A stretch of 64,000 bases of DNA from assembly GCA_037013685.1 (NCBI GenBank), contig CM072884.1:107559548-107623547 (forward strand), written 5' to 3'. Made by a program: the position numbers and the translations under genes. The notes beneath the pieces are model-generated. The model was not told the DNA's origin. It did not search any database and saw nothing but the letters and a program-made list of their open reading frames with translations. This stretch comes from Acridotheres tristis (lineage: Eukaryota; Chordata; Aves; Passeriformes; Sturnidae). Positions 25,594 through 40,512 of this stretch are shown here, piece after piece (the stretch's first letter is position 1; each line of letters starts with the position of its first letter).

Positions 25594-27448
25594 ATAATCA
25601 GGACAATTACACTGTAAAAGTTTCTTAATGTGATTTATCTTGTACTTTTTGTATGTTTTTATATATACATATATATATTTAAGAGCACAAGCTTGATGGT
25701 GTTTTTTACAAATGAGTTGATAGAAACAAAGCTGCTTATCAAATTAAAGGTCTGTAGTTTTGAAATGAACAATGGAACATTCAGTCCAAGTGCATTCTTA
25801 GGCATTTAGTGTAACAAGGGAGGGACACAGAAGATTTTTGAATATGCTGTGTAGCAATGATCACTTTTATGCTTCCATGTTTTTCCTAGTGCTCAAATTA
25901 TTTCAGATTTTTTTCATAGTTTTTTAGTAATACCATTTTACCTGGATTTAGTAAATTTGGATAAGGTGTTCCCATTTATGTTTGGGGATGCTTGTTGGAG
26001 GTTTTAACTAAAAAATTCTACCCTGAGTTCTCAAGTTGAAATATTTATTTGGACCAGTAATTGTTAAACAAGTTGTCTCAGAGGCGATTATTACGTATTT
26101 TGTACTATATAGGTAAAATATATAATGTGCTAGTTCAGCCTTGCCAAATGTGTTTGCTTTTAATAGTGCAATGATTGTAGAGACATGTCAAACCTGTGAC
26201 ACTTTAAGGCTGTGGCTTTCTCCAGCCATACCCAGCCCTGCCCCAGAATTGGGAATGGCTGCAATGGCAGTTGTTTTCCAGGCAGCAAAATGAGGATATT
26301 GTGCATCTTTATGACATGAAGAAGGATAAACTCATATTGTTTGCTGCAGCTGTTGCTTTTTAAACAGGCAGCTCCAATGTAAGGTGCAATGTTTTCTTCA
26401 CTCTGGGCAAAACCCTTTTGAATTGTACTTCTTAACAAATACTGTACAAGCAAAAAGTTTGATATGCACGTTTCTGTCGCAGCATTTTGGCAGGTGACTT
26501 TCAGGCAATGCACCTGGTGATACCTCGTTGGTGATGGCACACTCTAAAGCAGTAGCCCTCAAAGTGCCTAAAGATTTAATTCCCCCATCACTGATTTCAG
26601 TCCTGTTTTCTGTTTAGAACAGTTTCTAGGGAATCTCTGGTCTTCCATAAAATGAGCCAATAAATAGTAAAGCAATTCCTCGTGTTCCTGGCAGTGTGAC
26701 ATGGAATACATAGAAACTGAAAATCCATGGGTGATGTTGAGTCGGGGTTAGTGTGTAGTTTGACCTTGGGGAAAATCCATAACCTTACTGAGCAGAATTT
26801 CTCCATCTTATATATTTGGATTGTGGTTCTCTAGTGACTAAATTAAGCTTTTAACACTTGCTACTGTCAGTGTTAAAAATAGTACAGCCATATATAAAAA
26901 GAATTCAGTCACTGTTTGTGTATCAGTAAATGTACTACGTTTTGGTCACAGAGTTGGTCACCTGCACCCGTGTTACCCCTTTGACAAGAAGGAGATGGCT
27001 CAGGGTTCAGTCAAAACTTGTTTGTCCTGCAGGACCCTAACTTGGAATGGACAAGCAGAACAGGACTCTGCTTGACTTGGAATTTTCCACATTATTTTCC
27101 CAGCTGACTACCAGCTCTGAAAATTTGAGTTCTGTTTTTCAAGCTTGTGTATCTTGCTGAAATTGAGCCAGAAAGAAATTAAATTCCCCCATTGACATTT
27201 CTTTTTTTTTTTTCCTGAGTGAAACTTTAGACAACATGAGAGATTTGTGTTACATTTGCTATTATGCCTTCTCAGCCACTCTGTTGTGCCTAGCTTGTGT
27301 GTTTTAGCATATGTATAATGAAAAAGCACTTATGGTTCCAAAACTTCCTGTTTTCCTGAGATCCAGGAGAGAATGAGATTAGCCATTCTGCCAAAGTTAA
27401 AGTGGGCAAAAATTGGCTGCTGTAGCAATTTACTTCATTTTTGGTTTC

Positions 27449-27454
27449 AATAAA
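27449..27454 (+). promoter_or_regulatory. USP9X: Distal USP9X poly(A) signal (candidate transcript end)
   Basis: AATAAA about 3.5 kb after the stop, followed by a T-rich stretch. Beyond it the sequence becomes richer in GC and loses the AT-rich UTR character, so this is my preferred distal end. No transcript evidence is available here. Confidence 0.35.
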
Positions 27455-27470
27455 TTTTGTCTACCTCTTA

Positions 27471-30400
27471 AGTCTTTTGCTAGAAATGAATAGGCTGACG
27501 AACTGTGTCAGGGCGAAGTGGCTCCATGTTTTTGTTGTGTTCCAGTTACTGGGCATTGCAGGGAAACTTTCAGTGCAATGGATTTAACTAAAAATGAAAG
27601 CTAAAGACTGACTGTATAAATTAGAGGAAGAAGTGGCATGTTGGGAAATTTACAGAGTAACCAATTAAGCATTTAAGTATCTTAGTTAAACCTTTTTAGC
27701 CCACACTATTGAAAGCTAATTCTCTCCCCCGTGATGAAAGACACACCTTTATTTTTGGGAAGGTGAGATGCAGATGCCAACCTCACATTTCTTAGGACAG
27801 GTATGGGAGTTTCCCATTTGTGGCTCTGCTCCAGCACAGCATAATCAGGACAACAGTGGTTTTGGCTCTCGGTCATGTTCATGATAGCCCTTTCCCACAG
27901 CCACGAGGTCTTGGGAATAAAGTCTGCACCTGCCTTGGCTAGAGCCAGACAGAAGAGGCGTTCTGGGAACAGTAGGAAGTGTCCTGTACAAATTGTGTGC
28001 TGCACTGAGGTGCTGCAGTGGCAGAAGGCAAAGTGAGAGGATCCTGGCTGCTTCCTCCTGCAGGATTCCTGCTCTCCTTGCACGTGCTCTGGTGAGGAAG
28101 ATGACATCAAACTGCTCTTTAGAGCTCGGTGCATTTTCTCCTGGCTTGCAGCTGGGATCAGAGTGATCTGTGTGTGTCCTCTGTGCCATTCCAGGGTGTC
28201 CCTGTCCCTGCCTTCCATGGGTTGCCATGTCAGCACAGTCATTTGGCTGAGACTTGCCCTCCCTTCCAGACTGGAGGAAGGGCTTTAACCCAACCTGAGC
28301 ACTGTTGCTTTTCATACTGGAACTTCTAAGGTTCTTACCATAAATTTCCTGTTATTTCTAAGGTATAAAGGTCTCCCCTGGGCTGGTTTTAAGTGTCCAG
28401 TAGCCATTCCCCTGTCATTTTTTCACAAGACCCAAGTGCACAGCCCCACCCGTGCAGTGTCTGTTAGGGAAGGCTGTGTCTGGAAGTGTGTTGATAAAGA
28501 GAATTCCAGCCATTAAATTCAGACATCCCCATCCTGCACTCTGATTTTCTAACGCAAGTTGTGGTGGATCCACGGATTTCAGCAGCATTTGTGCAAGTTC
28601 AGTTATTTCAGCACTGTAAGAGTGGATGTTGCTGATAGGTTGGGGTCAAGCCAGCTCAGTCAGCGGGTGGCACAGAAGGCAGAGCTGTTGTTTGCAGACA
28701 AATCAGAACAAGCACTGGGGGAACCAGTTTCTGAAGGAGAAAAACACTCCTGAATAAGGGCTAACTTTTCATTAGATTTTTAAATACCCAACTCTATTTT
28801 TTAGCTTTAGAACTCCTTGAACTCACTTTTTGATAATAAAACTGACCTACAGGCTGTTTCCTTGGAAGAATTTAATATAGCCTTAAATCATATCAGCACA
28901 ATTCTGAAATGACAGGGTCATCGTTCAGTGGTCAAAATGATGTGCAAAAAAAAAGTCTTCTAGTTTTTAACCATTAGATAACCTTGAGTAATGAAAACAA
29001 AAGGAAAAAAGTTCTGTGACTTCATCCACAATCTGACCATAGCAAAATATCCAGTGGAGGAAAATAAGATCATTCCCTTCTCTGTTTCTGTAGCGTTCAA
29101 AGTGTCTGATAATGTTAATTTTTGTTCTTAATTTGCAACTGCTATTCCAGTAAGTTGGTGTATTTTGCCCAAAGTGATGTGAGCTGCACAGTCTGCATTT
29201 GCAGTGATGTCCCCTTTAGTCCACACCAGCGCAAAATCTTCAAATGTTTGGTTTTCCCCTATAAGCCATTCCCTGATCCACATTTCTGTTGTGGTGATGT
29301 GCTGTTGCTGTTTTCATACAATGCCCAGAGCTGGATGAATGCTTTCCAAGTGTGGTTTCACCTGAGCCATTAAGTGAGCAGTTCTGTTCCTTTGCTGTAG
29401 TGATACCTCTGTAGGTGCAGCTTTTAAAGGTATTGGCCTTTTTTGTAGCTTTATTTATTGAAATGCTGCTCAGTTCTTGTCCCTCACTCTGAAATTCCTG
29501 TCCATCATTTCTTGTGATTCTTTCTTACAGAGTTTTTCACTCTGGATTGCAAGGATCATTTTTATATTCAATATTTTTGTATTTTCTTGGAATCAAATCC
29601 TTTCACTTGCCATAATGGTTGTTTACCTCCTGTTTTTACCTACACCTGCTGTCCTGCTGTTCGCTGCTGCAACAAAAACCCCAAAAAAACCCCACGTTTG
29701 CCAGGCAGCCTGGAGCCTTTCACCGTGCAGTAGCAGCAGCCACAGCCTTGACCAGGTGGGCTTTGTCATCTCTTTAATCTTCTCATTTATGTGGGTTAGG
29801 AAAGCTTTGTGCTACTGATGGCAGCCTAGAATTCTAATAGCTTGTAGCTTATTGGGTTTCTTTGGTTGTTTGTTGTTTGGGGTATTTTTTCCCTTCATTT
29901 TCTATATTAAACCATTATTCTACAGGTGAATAAAAACAGTAGGTGTTGCTGGAATCTACTCTGGAAAAGAAGGCTGATAGAAAACTTGGACACTTAATAT
30001 ACTTGATTGTATTTAAATATCTGGTAGGTGCTTTAAAGGCCTCAGAAGGTCTTCTGGAAGCAAATTCCAAAGCTTAGAAATGTGAAGATTAGTTCTTCAG
30101 GACTTACTGATACCCACCAGTTCTATCTGCCTGCCCTGTGCGTGACTAAGGACAGGTGAAATAGCAGAAATGGGAATATTTTGCTGAAGGGAGAGGTCAT
30201 GCTGTGTGAAATCCCTGGGGAACTGGGAATGTGCTTTGCCTGGCCCCACACAGCGCTGTGGCAGCAGCTCCTGAGCCTTCCCGGTGGGACCTGTCCTCAC
30301 CACAGGGCTCCCCAGGCACAGCAGCTGTTCCGAGCAGGAACTCACATTAAGTAGCATGTAAAGCATTTTCTATTCTTCTTCTTCTCTAAGATCTGTACCA

Positions 30401-31740
30401 AGTCTAATCCTCTGAGCAAATAAAGACAGGGAGTGGGCTGAGCGAGGGCCTTCGCAAGCTGCTTCTGTGAATACTTTCTACCTCTTGTCGTTCATTGCCG
30501 GCAGCTCCGGCTGAGTGAGAGCTGCCCTGGGCCAGGCCAAGGTGCACAAATACCTGCTGGGGCTGTTTGCTGGGCAGGCACGGGCAGTCCCTGCCTCCCT
30601 GGGGATAAATGGAATCGTTTGAGGTACCTGTGTTTGCATCCCAGTGAAGGAACTGGTGTTTTTCAGGTGGCACTGTGAGGACTCACACTTTCTCCTCAGC
30701 CTCTCGTGCTGCCTCCCGTGTGAAGTAGCATCAAATCCTCTCACAATTAATGTTCAAATAAAGCAGCAGTTGCAGGGAGGGACTTGGTTTTCCAACTGTG
30801 TTGGTGAGGGTTTAGAAAGGGAGAGATGTGGGAATGTGAAAAGCCAGGATTCTGCAGGTCAACCCAGGTGTTTATCTAGAACAAAAAAATGTTACTGATT
30901 GCTACTGTGGTTGTGTGTAAGACTGAAATGCTGAAAGAGAACTGTAACCCTCCCACTCCGAGTCTGAGAGACCTGGCATTGGCTTTCTGAACACTTCTGC
31001 AACCTGAACCAAAAACCTGCTGTGGGAATGTACACTTACCATAGAGCTGTGGAAGAAAACTTCAATCGTGTCACTTCTCTCGGTCTTCAGAGCAGTCAAC
31101 ATGGTTTTGATGTAGGTTTTAGATTATGTATATATAAATCTGATTGAAGTACCAACAGCAAACCATAAATAAAATGTGGACTTAATTGAAGAACGGGCTA
31201 GTGGAGGCCTCTTGTGTTGAATTTATTAAAATACAATATAACCAAGTTGTTGTTGGAGGAGACTCGCTGTGATGAAGACAGGGAAATAAAGCTGGGGTGT
31301 CCTCGAGTTGAGCCAGGTTTGCTGCTGCCTTTGCACCTCCTGTAGCACCCACAGACTGGTTCGATGGTGCTGCCATGGCTGGAGACAAGCTGGGAAAACG
31401 CCTGGCATCACCTTTGTGCCTGTGATGGCCAGAGGCTCTGGGAGTGGCAGCTGCTCCAGGGACATGTCCTGTCACATTCCAGGCCGAGAGGAGCCAGTGC
31501 AGCTGCTGGGGAGCTGCTGTGACCCCTGTGCCTGCCACGTGCCCCTTGCTTTGCTCTGCCAGAGCCAGGGCCATCTCCCAAAGGAATGTGAGGAGGGTGC
31601 AATGGAGAGCTACTGGAAACCTCTGGTTCCCCAAATTTGCTCTTGAAGATATGCAAGTGGAAGTGGAAAACAGTAGCAAATTTCTGGGAATCTGTGGTAC
31701 TAACATTAAATAAAAAGCATCATGAAAGCAGGTGACACAA
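27471..31740. other. Intergenic region downstream of USP9X
   Basis: No gene is supported. Open frames of 80-180 codons occur near 27.7-28.3 kb and 31.2-31.7 kb, but they overlap one another on both strands, lack recognisable motifs and lie in GC-richer DNA where stops are sparse. No RNA gene was recognised. Confidence 0.6.
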
Positions 31741-31925
31741 GAGGTTCCAGCTTGGCATGAAGAACTTCTTTACAGTGAAGGCGACAGAGCTCTGGAGCAA
31801 CTGTGGAGTCTCCCTCTCTGGAGACATTCCAAACCCACCTGGATGCATTCCTGTGCCTTGGCAGGGGGATGGACTGGGTGATCTCCAGAGGTCACTCCAA
31901 ACCTGACAGTTCTGTGATTCTGTAA
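31741..31925 (+). mobile_element. CR1 LINE 3' end fragment
   Basis: This segment carries the CR1 3' signature: gaagaacttctttacagtga, then ctctggagacattccaaacc, ending gtgatctccagaggtcactc and a tcTGTGATTCTGT tail. It is a 5'-truncated copy of about 185 bp in the + orientation. Confidence 0.88.
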
Positions 31926-33279
31926 CACCGGAGTTTATCTTTGTCTGCTCAGTCGATGTCGCCCATCTGAGTGGATGTGAGTGAATTCTCTAGACATCGA
32001 CATGGTGGCAAAACTGAGAATTTAGGGTACACTTTGGATGTATCCTAGCAGATCACTGGGGGTGGGGCGATGCTGTAAACTGGGAGAAGAAAGCTTTTGA
32101 TGAAGACAGCAAAAATGTAAAACAACTCCCACGAATATTTCTGTTCTCACATTTCTCTCTGAGAATTTGTTAATGCCACAGGACAAAAAAAGCCATTTTT
32201 AAATTTAATTTCTGTGGAGGCTGTAATGATTTATTGATCATCTGACTCCCTGAAACCTTTTAGAATTTGGGCTCCTGAGGTTTTTACATTAGCTGAAAAT
32301 ACAGCCTGAAGCATTTCCCTTGGATTTGATGGATACTTACCTGGTCACTTCAGCATAACAGTCAGGATCATTATCTTGCTGCTAGAGCTTGCTTCCCTCT
32401 CTTCTTTTTGCAGAAACTCCCTGCATGGGTTTCTCTGGCCTTTTTTTACCTCGCACTGTTTCCTTGCATCTCCCTCTGCAGTTCTTCCCTGCCTGCACCA
32501 GGCTGTGGGTCCTCCAGAACTGCTCCCCCTTTCTGATCACTCAGGGCTGGGCAGTCAGGACGGGAGATGGTGCTGTGAAAGCCCAGGGCAGTGACAGTGA
32601 CCCTGCGGGTGAAGTTCTGCTTCTACGGAGGTGTTGGAAGGGGATAGTGGTGTTAATGACAGTTAATGAGGATTCTGTCACTGGGAAGGAATTTGTGATG
32701 CCTGTCGGTGTTTAGGTAGCACTTGGTGCCTCTCAACACATCCTTTAAAAAGTATAAAGAAAATGCTGTGGAAATTTGAAACCTTTCTAAAGGAAGGGTT
32801 TAGTGCTTCACTGGTACATACCTTTTTAAAACTTTTTTAATTTTTTTTTTTAGCAGACAAAGCCTTATGCTGCAGATAACCTGAGAAGTCTGAAGGAACA
32901 CATAACATCTTGCTTTAAAACAGTTTGCTTCATTTCAAGATTTCTGTAACTGTGCTAATCTTTATGTGATAATAATAATTATTATTATTTTATAATAATA
33001 TAGTATAATATAATAATCATTATTACTATCGTTTTACTAACGAGCATGGCTTTGGTTTTTGACTACATCTATAGTAGCTCATGTCTTCTGCACAGTATTA
33101 GGATTGGGAACTGAGAAGCTTCTCCATGAAGTGAAGTATCCTGGATATAAACCATATAAGCAAATTGACTGGGTATTCTGTCATGCTAAAGTAGGTGGTT
33201 TGAGCAGGAGGTTGCTGATTATGATACACAATTAAAGCATTATTACAACACATTACATAATTACTCCCAGAACATGGGG
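31926..33279. other. Intergenic, no gene seen
   Basis: No exon, RNA gene or further repeat family was recognised apart from the AT-rich simple-sequence tract at 32969-33030, which is listed separately. Confidence 0.6.
32969..33030. repeat. AT-rich TAA/TTA simple repeat with perfect palindrome
   Basis: About 60 bases are almost wholly A and T, with alternating AAT and ATT triplets. Positions 32969-32988 are a perfect 20-base palindrome that could extrude as a cruciform. Such tracts vary in length and replicate poorly. Confidence 0.85.
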
Positions 33280-33343
33280 TTTGGAACTAGATAATCTTCA
33301 AGGTCCTTTCAACCCCAATCCAGCCTATGATTCCATACAATGA
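33280..33343 (+). mobile_element. Short CR1 3' tail
   Basis: Only about 60 bases remain, resembling the last part of CR1: ttggaactagataatcttca, ggtcctttcaaccccaatcc, then a CCTATGATTCCA tail. It is a very truncated + strand copy. Confidence 0.72.
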
Positions 33344-35599
33344 GTTGTGGGGGTAGAAAGGCAAGACCACAGAAGGAACCGTGTGCTTTCTACTGAACTT
33401 CATTTGTGTTTATTTTGCTTTATTTATAAGTGTTGGAGCTGCTTCAGTCGAGCCAAGACACCCTCACAGCCAGGTTTGTGCTTTCCTGTGGGCAGCAGCT
33501 CCTCAGCTCCTGCTGCTCTGCAGTGTCCCTGGCCTGTTTAATCTCTGATTCCTGCAGTGCAGATTCAGATGGAGCCCCTGCCCTGCTCAGCTGAACCTGC
33601 TGCCTGATGCTCAGTCCACGCAGAGGACAGGGACTGCCTTAACTTCAGCCCCATTTTGTTTTCTGTTCAGTGCTTTCACAGATCCTCCCAGTCTCAAGCT
33701 AATCTTGCTAGGAACTCACCTGTATATTTTTATTGGTATTTTTTAATTCTTATTGCATTGTTAATTGTCTTAATGTCCCTTGTAGTGTAAACTGCTGGAG
33801 TTCACATCTATTCTACAGCTTAAATGAGACCTTTGGTTTGGAAAATATATTTCAGATTTTAATTCAAGGTTGCTTTCTTTAGTTTCATTTTTTATTTGCC
33901 TTACCTTACTCCCTCTTCCCTCATGTTTCTTTTCACAGAGTTCTAGCACTGGAGGTGTTGGGGCTTGAGGAGCATTTTGCCATTTGAATCCTCTGGTCAT
34001 TTGGCAGGATCACAGTGGCTTTTTTAACTTCCATGTTCATGGTGGTAACAGGAGACTGTACTGGAACAGTAGTTGCAACTGGAGTTTGGTGAAGTGAGAA
34101 AAATCTTTGAAATCTTCATACCACTGTGTGAATTTAGAGAGTTCTGGCATTGCAGTTTGTTTACATTAAATGTGTTTGGAGCTGCATTAAATCCTGTAAT
34201 ATGGTACTTATTTATTTGTAATAATTTGTATTAATTACTCCCTACTCATGGACGCGGTGGCACTGTCAGAGCCTGGAGCAGCAGCAGAGGCAGCCAAGGA
34301 TCAGTAACCACCTCCTCCTTCCCAAGAAAATAGTTAACAGACCCAAACTTGGTTTGAAACCATGGTTTTCTGCAAGTCCTTTAGGTGCATTTAATGGAAA
34401 TTGTTGTGGAACATCGAATACTTCAGCTGCTCTTCTGATGGTGTTTGGGAGGAGTGTTACACTTTGGGCCCTGTTCAGGAGAGCACAGGCACCCAAGAGC
34501 TTCTGACCTCATGGCAAGAGCAGATGTGAACTTCAGACTTTGATGGAATTGGAGCAATAGAAACATAAACAAAACTTGCCCTTGCTTTGCTTTTTCTCCC
34601 CAGTGGGATCTGATGCCTTTCTTCAAGGTGTGGTTTGGGTTTTTTAAATCACCTTTCCCTCCCCAGACACAAGCTCCAGTAGTGGTGCTGTGGGAGGGTG
34701 TAAAATGACTTTTCCCACTTGGCATTCCACTGGATTCCCATCCATGCAAGTCATGCCCATCCATGGAAGTCTGGCCCTTGGCAAAAACCCATCCAGCACA
34801 GCCAGAGCTGCTGCAGATCAACAGGAGCCCTGGCTTTGGGTGTGCTCAGACTTGAAGCTGAGCCCCATCTGCTTTCATTGATTTTTCCCTCCTAAGGCCA
34901 GTAAATAAATAAATAAAGCCATTTTGCACTAAACCCCATTACTTCTCCCATTCCCTTACAAAAGCTGACTTTTCACAGGACAGCTGTTCTTACAAGAACA
35001 CAGCTTCCTAGTGGACATTAGTGCTACTGCCCAGTTACTGCAGCACCTTGGAATATTCCATCATGACCAGCCTGCAAAGTGGAGATGTTTGAAGCTGTCT
35101 GTCCTTCCCAAAACCTGACGAGTACAAGGGGCAGGCTGTGTGATACCTCGAACTTTTCGGCACCTTTCATTTGGCTCCAGTCAGTTCCAAAACGAAGCCC
35201 AAACCTTGCAGTGAGAGCAGCTGAAATACTTCCCAAGTTCTGCAACTCTCAAGCTTCCCCTGCCCCGCAAAAGATAAAAACGGGAAACTATTATGTTATA
35301 GGTTAGAAAATTGAGCATCCTTTCAGCCAGATTCCTAAGTTTAACCACACGATTACTTGATTGCTTTGTCAGGCTCAGCTTCCACAGAACCAGGCCAACA
35401 TGAACATCATACCAGGGCACAAGAGCATCCACAGAGATCCACTCCAGCCTGCAGGACCAGCTTACAGACTGCTGGCTAAGAGAATCCCTGCTCTCCAAGC
35501 CAAGGGGGAAAAAAACCCCGAATCTCCACTCACAACTTCTTGTGCTGAACATTATCCCAGTTTTATCCCCACTGCAGCAGCAGACACCACCAACTCCAC
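33344..35599. other. Intergenic between USP9X and RPL8
   Basis: No gene or RNA was recognised. There is a short AAAT repeat around 34903-34918. Open frames on both strands at 34.2-35.3 kb overlap one another and lack motifs. Confidence 0.6.
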
Positions 35600-35618
35600 G
35601 CGAGCTCTGTTGTACAAA

Positions 35619-35624
35619 TTTATT
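35619..35624 (-). promoter_or_regulatory. RPL8: RPL8 poly(A) signal
   Basis: AATAAA on the - strand lies 22 bases past the TGA stop. This gives a very short 3' UTR (roughly 45 bases, transcript end near 35600), typical of ribosomal protein genes. Confidence 0.85.
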
Positions 35625-35646
35625 GTGTGGCCCCCAGGGTGGGAGC

Positions 35647-39085
<3,439 letters not shown>

Positions 39086-39234
39086 CTACGGGGACACGGG
39101 GACAGGTCAGCGACACCCGCGACACGCTCAGCGACACCCGGTTCCTGCGCCATCCCCGCCCTGCCCCATCCTGCGGCCGCCCGAGCACGGATGGCGGCGG
39201 ATCGGGATCGGGACCGCGGCCGCCCCACTCCTAC

Positions 39235-39267
39235 CTCGCTCCGGCCTCCCCGGGAAAGAAGGAAGGG
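39235..39267 (-). other. RPL8: RPL8 noncoding first exon with 5' TOP tract
   Basis: Reading the - strand down from 39267, a pyrimidine run CCCTTCCTTCTTTCCC starts the likely transcript. The exon ends in GGAGCGAG followed by a GTAGGA donor, and the acceptor CCCCGTAG leads into the exon starting at 39085, six bases ahead of the ATG. A C followed by unbroken pyrimidines at the cap site is the 5' terminal oligopyrimidine motif, which puts ribosomal protein mRNAs under mTORC1/LARP1 translational control. The exact cap base is inferred. Confidence 0.82.
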
Positions 39268-39330
39268 CTGACGTCACGGGCGCGCCGATGCTCTTCCGGC
39301 GCGGTGACGTCACGCAGGAAGGGGCGGAGC
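39268..39330 (-). promoter_or_regulatory. RPL8: RPL8 core promoter: two CRE palindromes, ETS site and GC box, no TATA
   Basis: Two identical perfect TGACGTCA palindromes (the CREB/ATF full site) lie at 39269-39276 and 39305-39312, exactly 36 bp apart. Between them at 39291-39300 the - strand reads GCCGGAAGAG, an ETS/GABP-type site. A GGGGCGG GC box lies at 39321-39327. No TATA-like sequence is found at the expected distance. ETS sites and TATA-less initiation are common in ribosomal protein promoters. Factor binding itself is inference. Confidence 0.75.
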
Positions 39331-39490
39331 TCTCGGTTCCCCCGTCCGCTCCCCTGGGCAGTGGGAGAGCCCCGGGCTGGGCGGGCACGGGAAGGGGCAC
39401 GGCGGGGATCGCGGGAGCTGGGCCGGAGAAAAGAGAGCACGCAGGGATCGGTCCTGCGCTGTGCAAGGGGCTGGAATTAGGGTGCGACCG

Positions 39491-39820
39491 CGGAATGCAC
39501 GGCAGTGCATTGACTGCGTAAAGAACAACAAATGAAAGCTACGCTCGCAAAGGTCTCCAGATTCTCACGGCTTGATTTCGCTACATTGAAAGCGGCGGCA
39601 AACAAACCCCGGTCTGAAACACTCAGCATGTGTTTCAGAGGATAATATGAACAAAACCTACACATTACACATAGATAAGTAGAAAATCGCTAGTTAAGAA
39701 TACTGCATAGCAGTGATTGCTGTCTCCCAGCAGCGTGGTTCCACGAGAAGCCTCTCGGGGAACGGGGCTGATTTCCCCTCGCTGCAGACCCGCAGATCCC
39801 GATCCAGGCGGGAACCGGGA
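39491..39820. other. Flank upstream of RPL8 island, nothing recognised
   Basis: About 330 bases of mixed composition between the CpG island and the minisatellite. No divergent gene or RNA was recognised. Confidence 0.6.
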
Positions 39821-39905
39821 CAGTTCCCATCCCAGGACACTGCCCATGCCGGGACATTTCCCATCCCGGGGCAGTTCCCATCCCGGGGCAATGCCCATCC
39901 CAGTG
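39821..39905. repeat. 17-bp minisatellite, five copies
   Basis: Five tandem units of 17 bases with the consensus cagttcccatcccgggg fill 85 bases. Units differ at a few positions (for example atgccggga in the second). The unit carries CCCGGG-type CpG sites and lies about 550 bp upstream of the RPL8 start site. Confidence 0.88.
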
Positions 39906-40011
39906 TTCCAGGACCTGCTTCTCTGTGTCTTAAAACGCTCCTTGACAGGGAGGAAGGGGGGCGAGGGAGGCTCAGAGTTACAGCTCCACTTCTCCATGGC
40001 TTTTTGCACAC

Positions 40012-40512
40012 AATCACAGCTTGGGTTATGCTGGAAAAGACTTCTGAGATCATCGAGTCCAATCTGTGACCCTGAGTGCCACATCCAGCCTTTCCATAAA
40101 CACCTTCAGGAATGGTGACTCCACCTCCCTGGCCAGCCCATTCCGATATCTAATCATACCTCCTGTGAAAAAATCCTTCCTACTGCCCAACCTAAACCTC
40201 CCCTGGAGCACTTTTATATCCTCTCCTCTGTCTCTGGTTACCTCGGAGAAGAGACCAGTCCCCACCTGGCTACATCCTCCCTATCAGGGAGGTGTAGAGA
40301 GCAATAAGGTCACTCCAGAGCCTCCTTTTCTCCAGGCTAAACATTCCCAGCTCCCTCAGCCTCTTCTCACAGGACTTGTGCTCCAGACCCTTCCCCAGCT
40401 CTGCTGCCCTTCTCTGGGCTCACTTCTGCCCCTCAATGCCCTTCCTGAACTGAGGGACCCAGAACTGGACACAGCACTCGAGGTGTGGCCTCTCCAGTGC
40501 CCAGTACATGGG
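40012..40512 (-). mobile_element. CR1 LINE 3' portion, antisense
   Basis: Read on the + strand it begins tgctggaaaagacttctgag, continues agtgccacatccagcctttc and ggctaaacattcccagctcc, and ends ggacacagcactcgaggtgt. This is the reverse complement of the CR1 3' end running back into the tail of the reverse-transcriptase frame. It is about 500 bp, the longest CR1 copy in the window. No intact ORF remains. Confidence 0.9.

Larger units (their letters stand above)
23978..27470 (+). other. USP9X: USP9X 3' untranslated region (end inferred)
   Basis: From the TAG stop the sequence runs about 3.5 kb with AT-rich, stop-dense composition and no exon. It contains several AATAAA hexamers (24185, 25216, 25588, 26659, 27449) and an ATTAAA near 25743. 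Mammalian USP9X has a long 3' UTR, so a transcript end at one of the distal signals is likely. The end near 27470 is my inference from the last hexamer before composition changes. Confidence 0.55.

Noticed and set aside
27706..28315. Open frames of 178 and 156 codons on the - strand
   Set aside because: Overlapping frames with no family signature; they lie just past the likely USP9X 3' end.
31041..31102. ATG-started 21-codon segment on the - strand ending at a good GTAAGT donor
   Set aside because: No partner exon or promoter was found and the peptide is not recognised. One donor alone is not evidence of a gene.
31182..31706. Overlapping open frames of up to 174 codons on both strands
   Set aside because: No recognisable motif, no good exon borders and mutual overlap in GC-richer DNA next to a CR1 copy.
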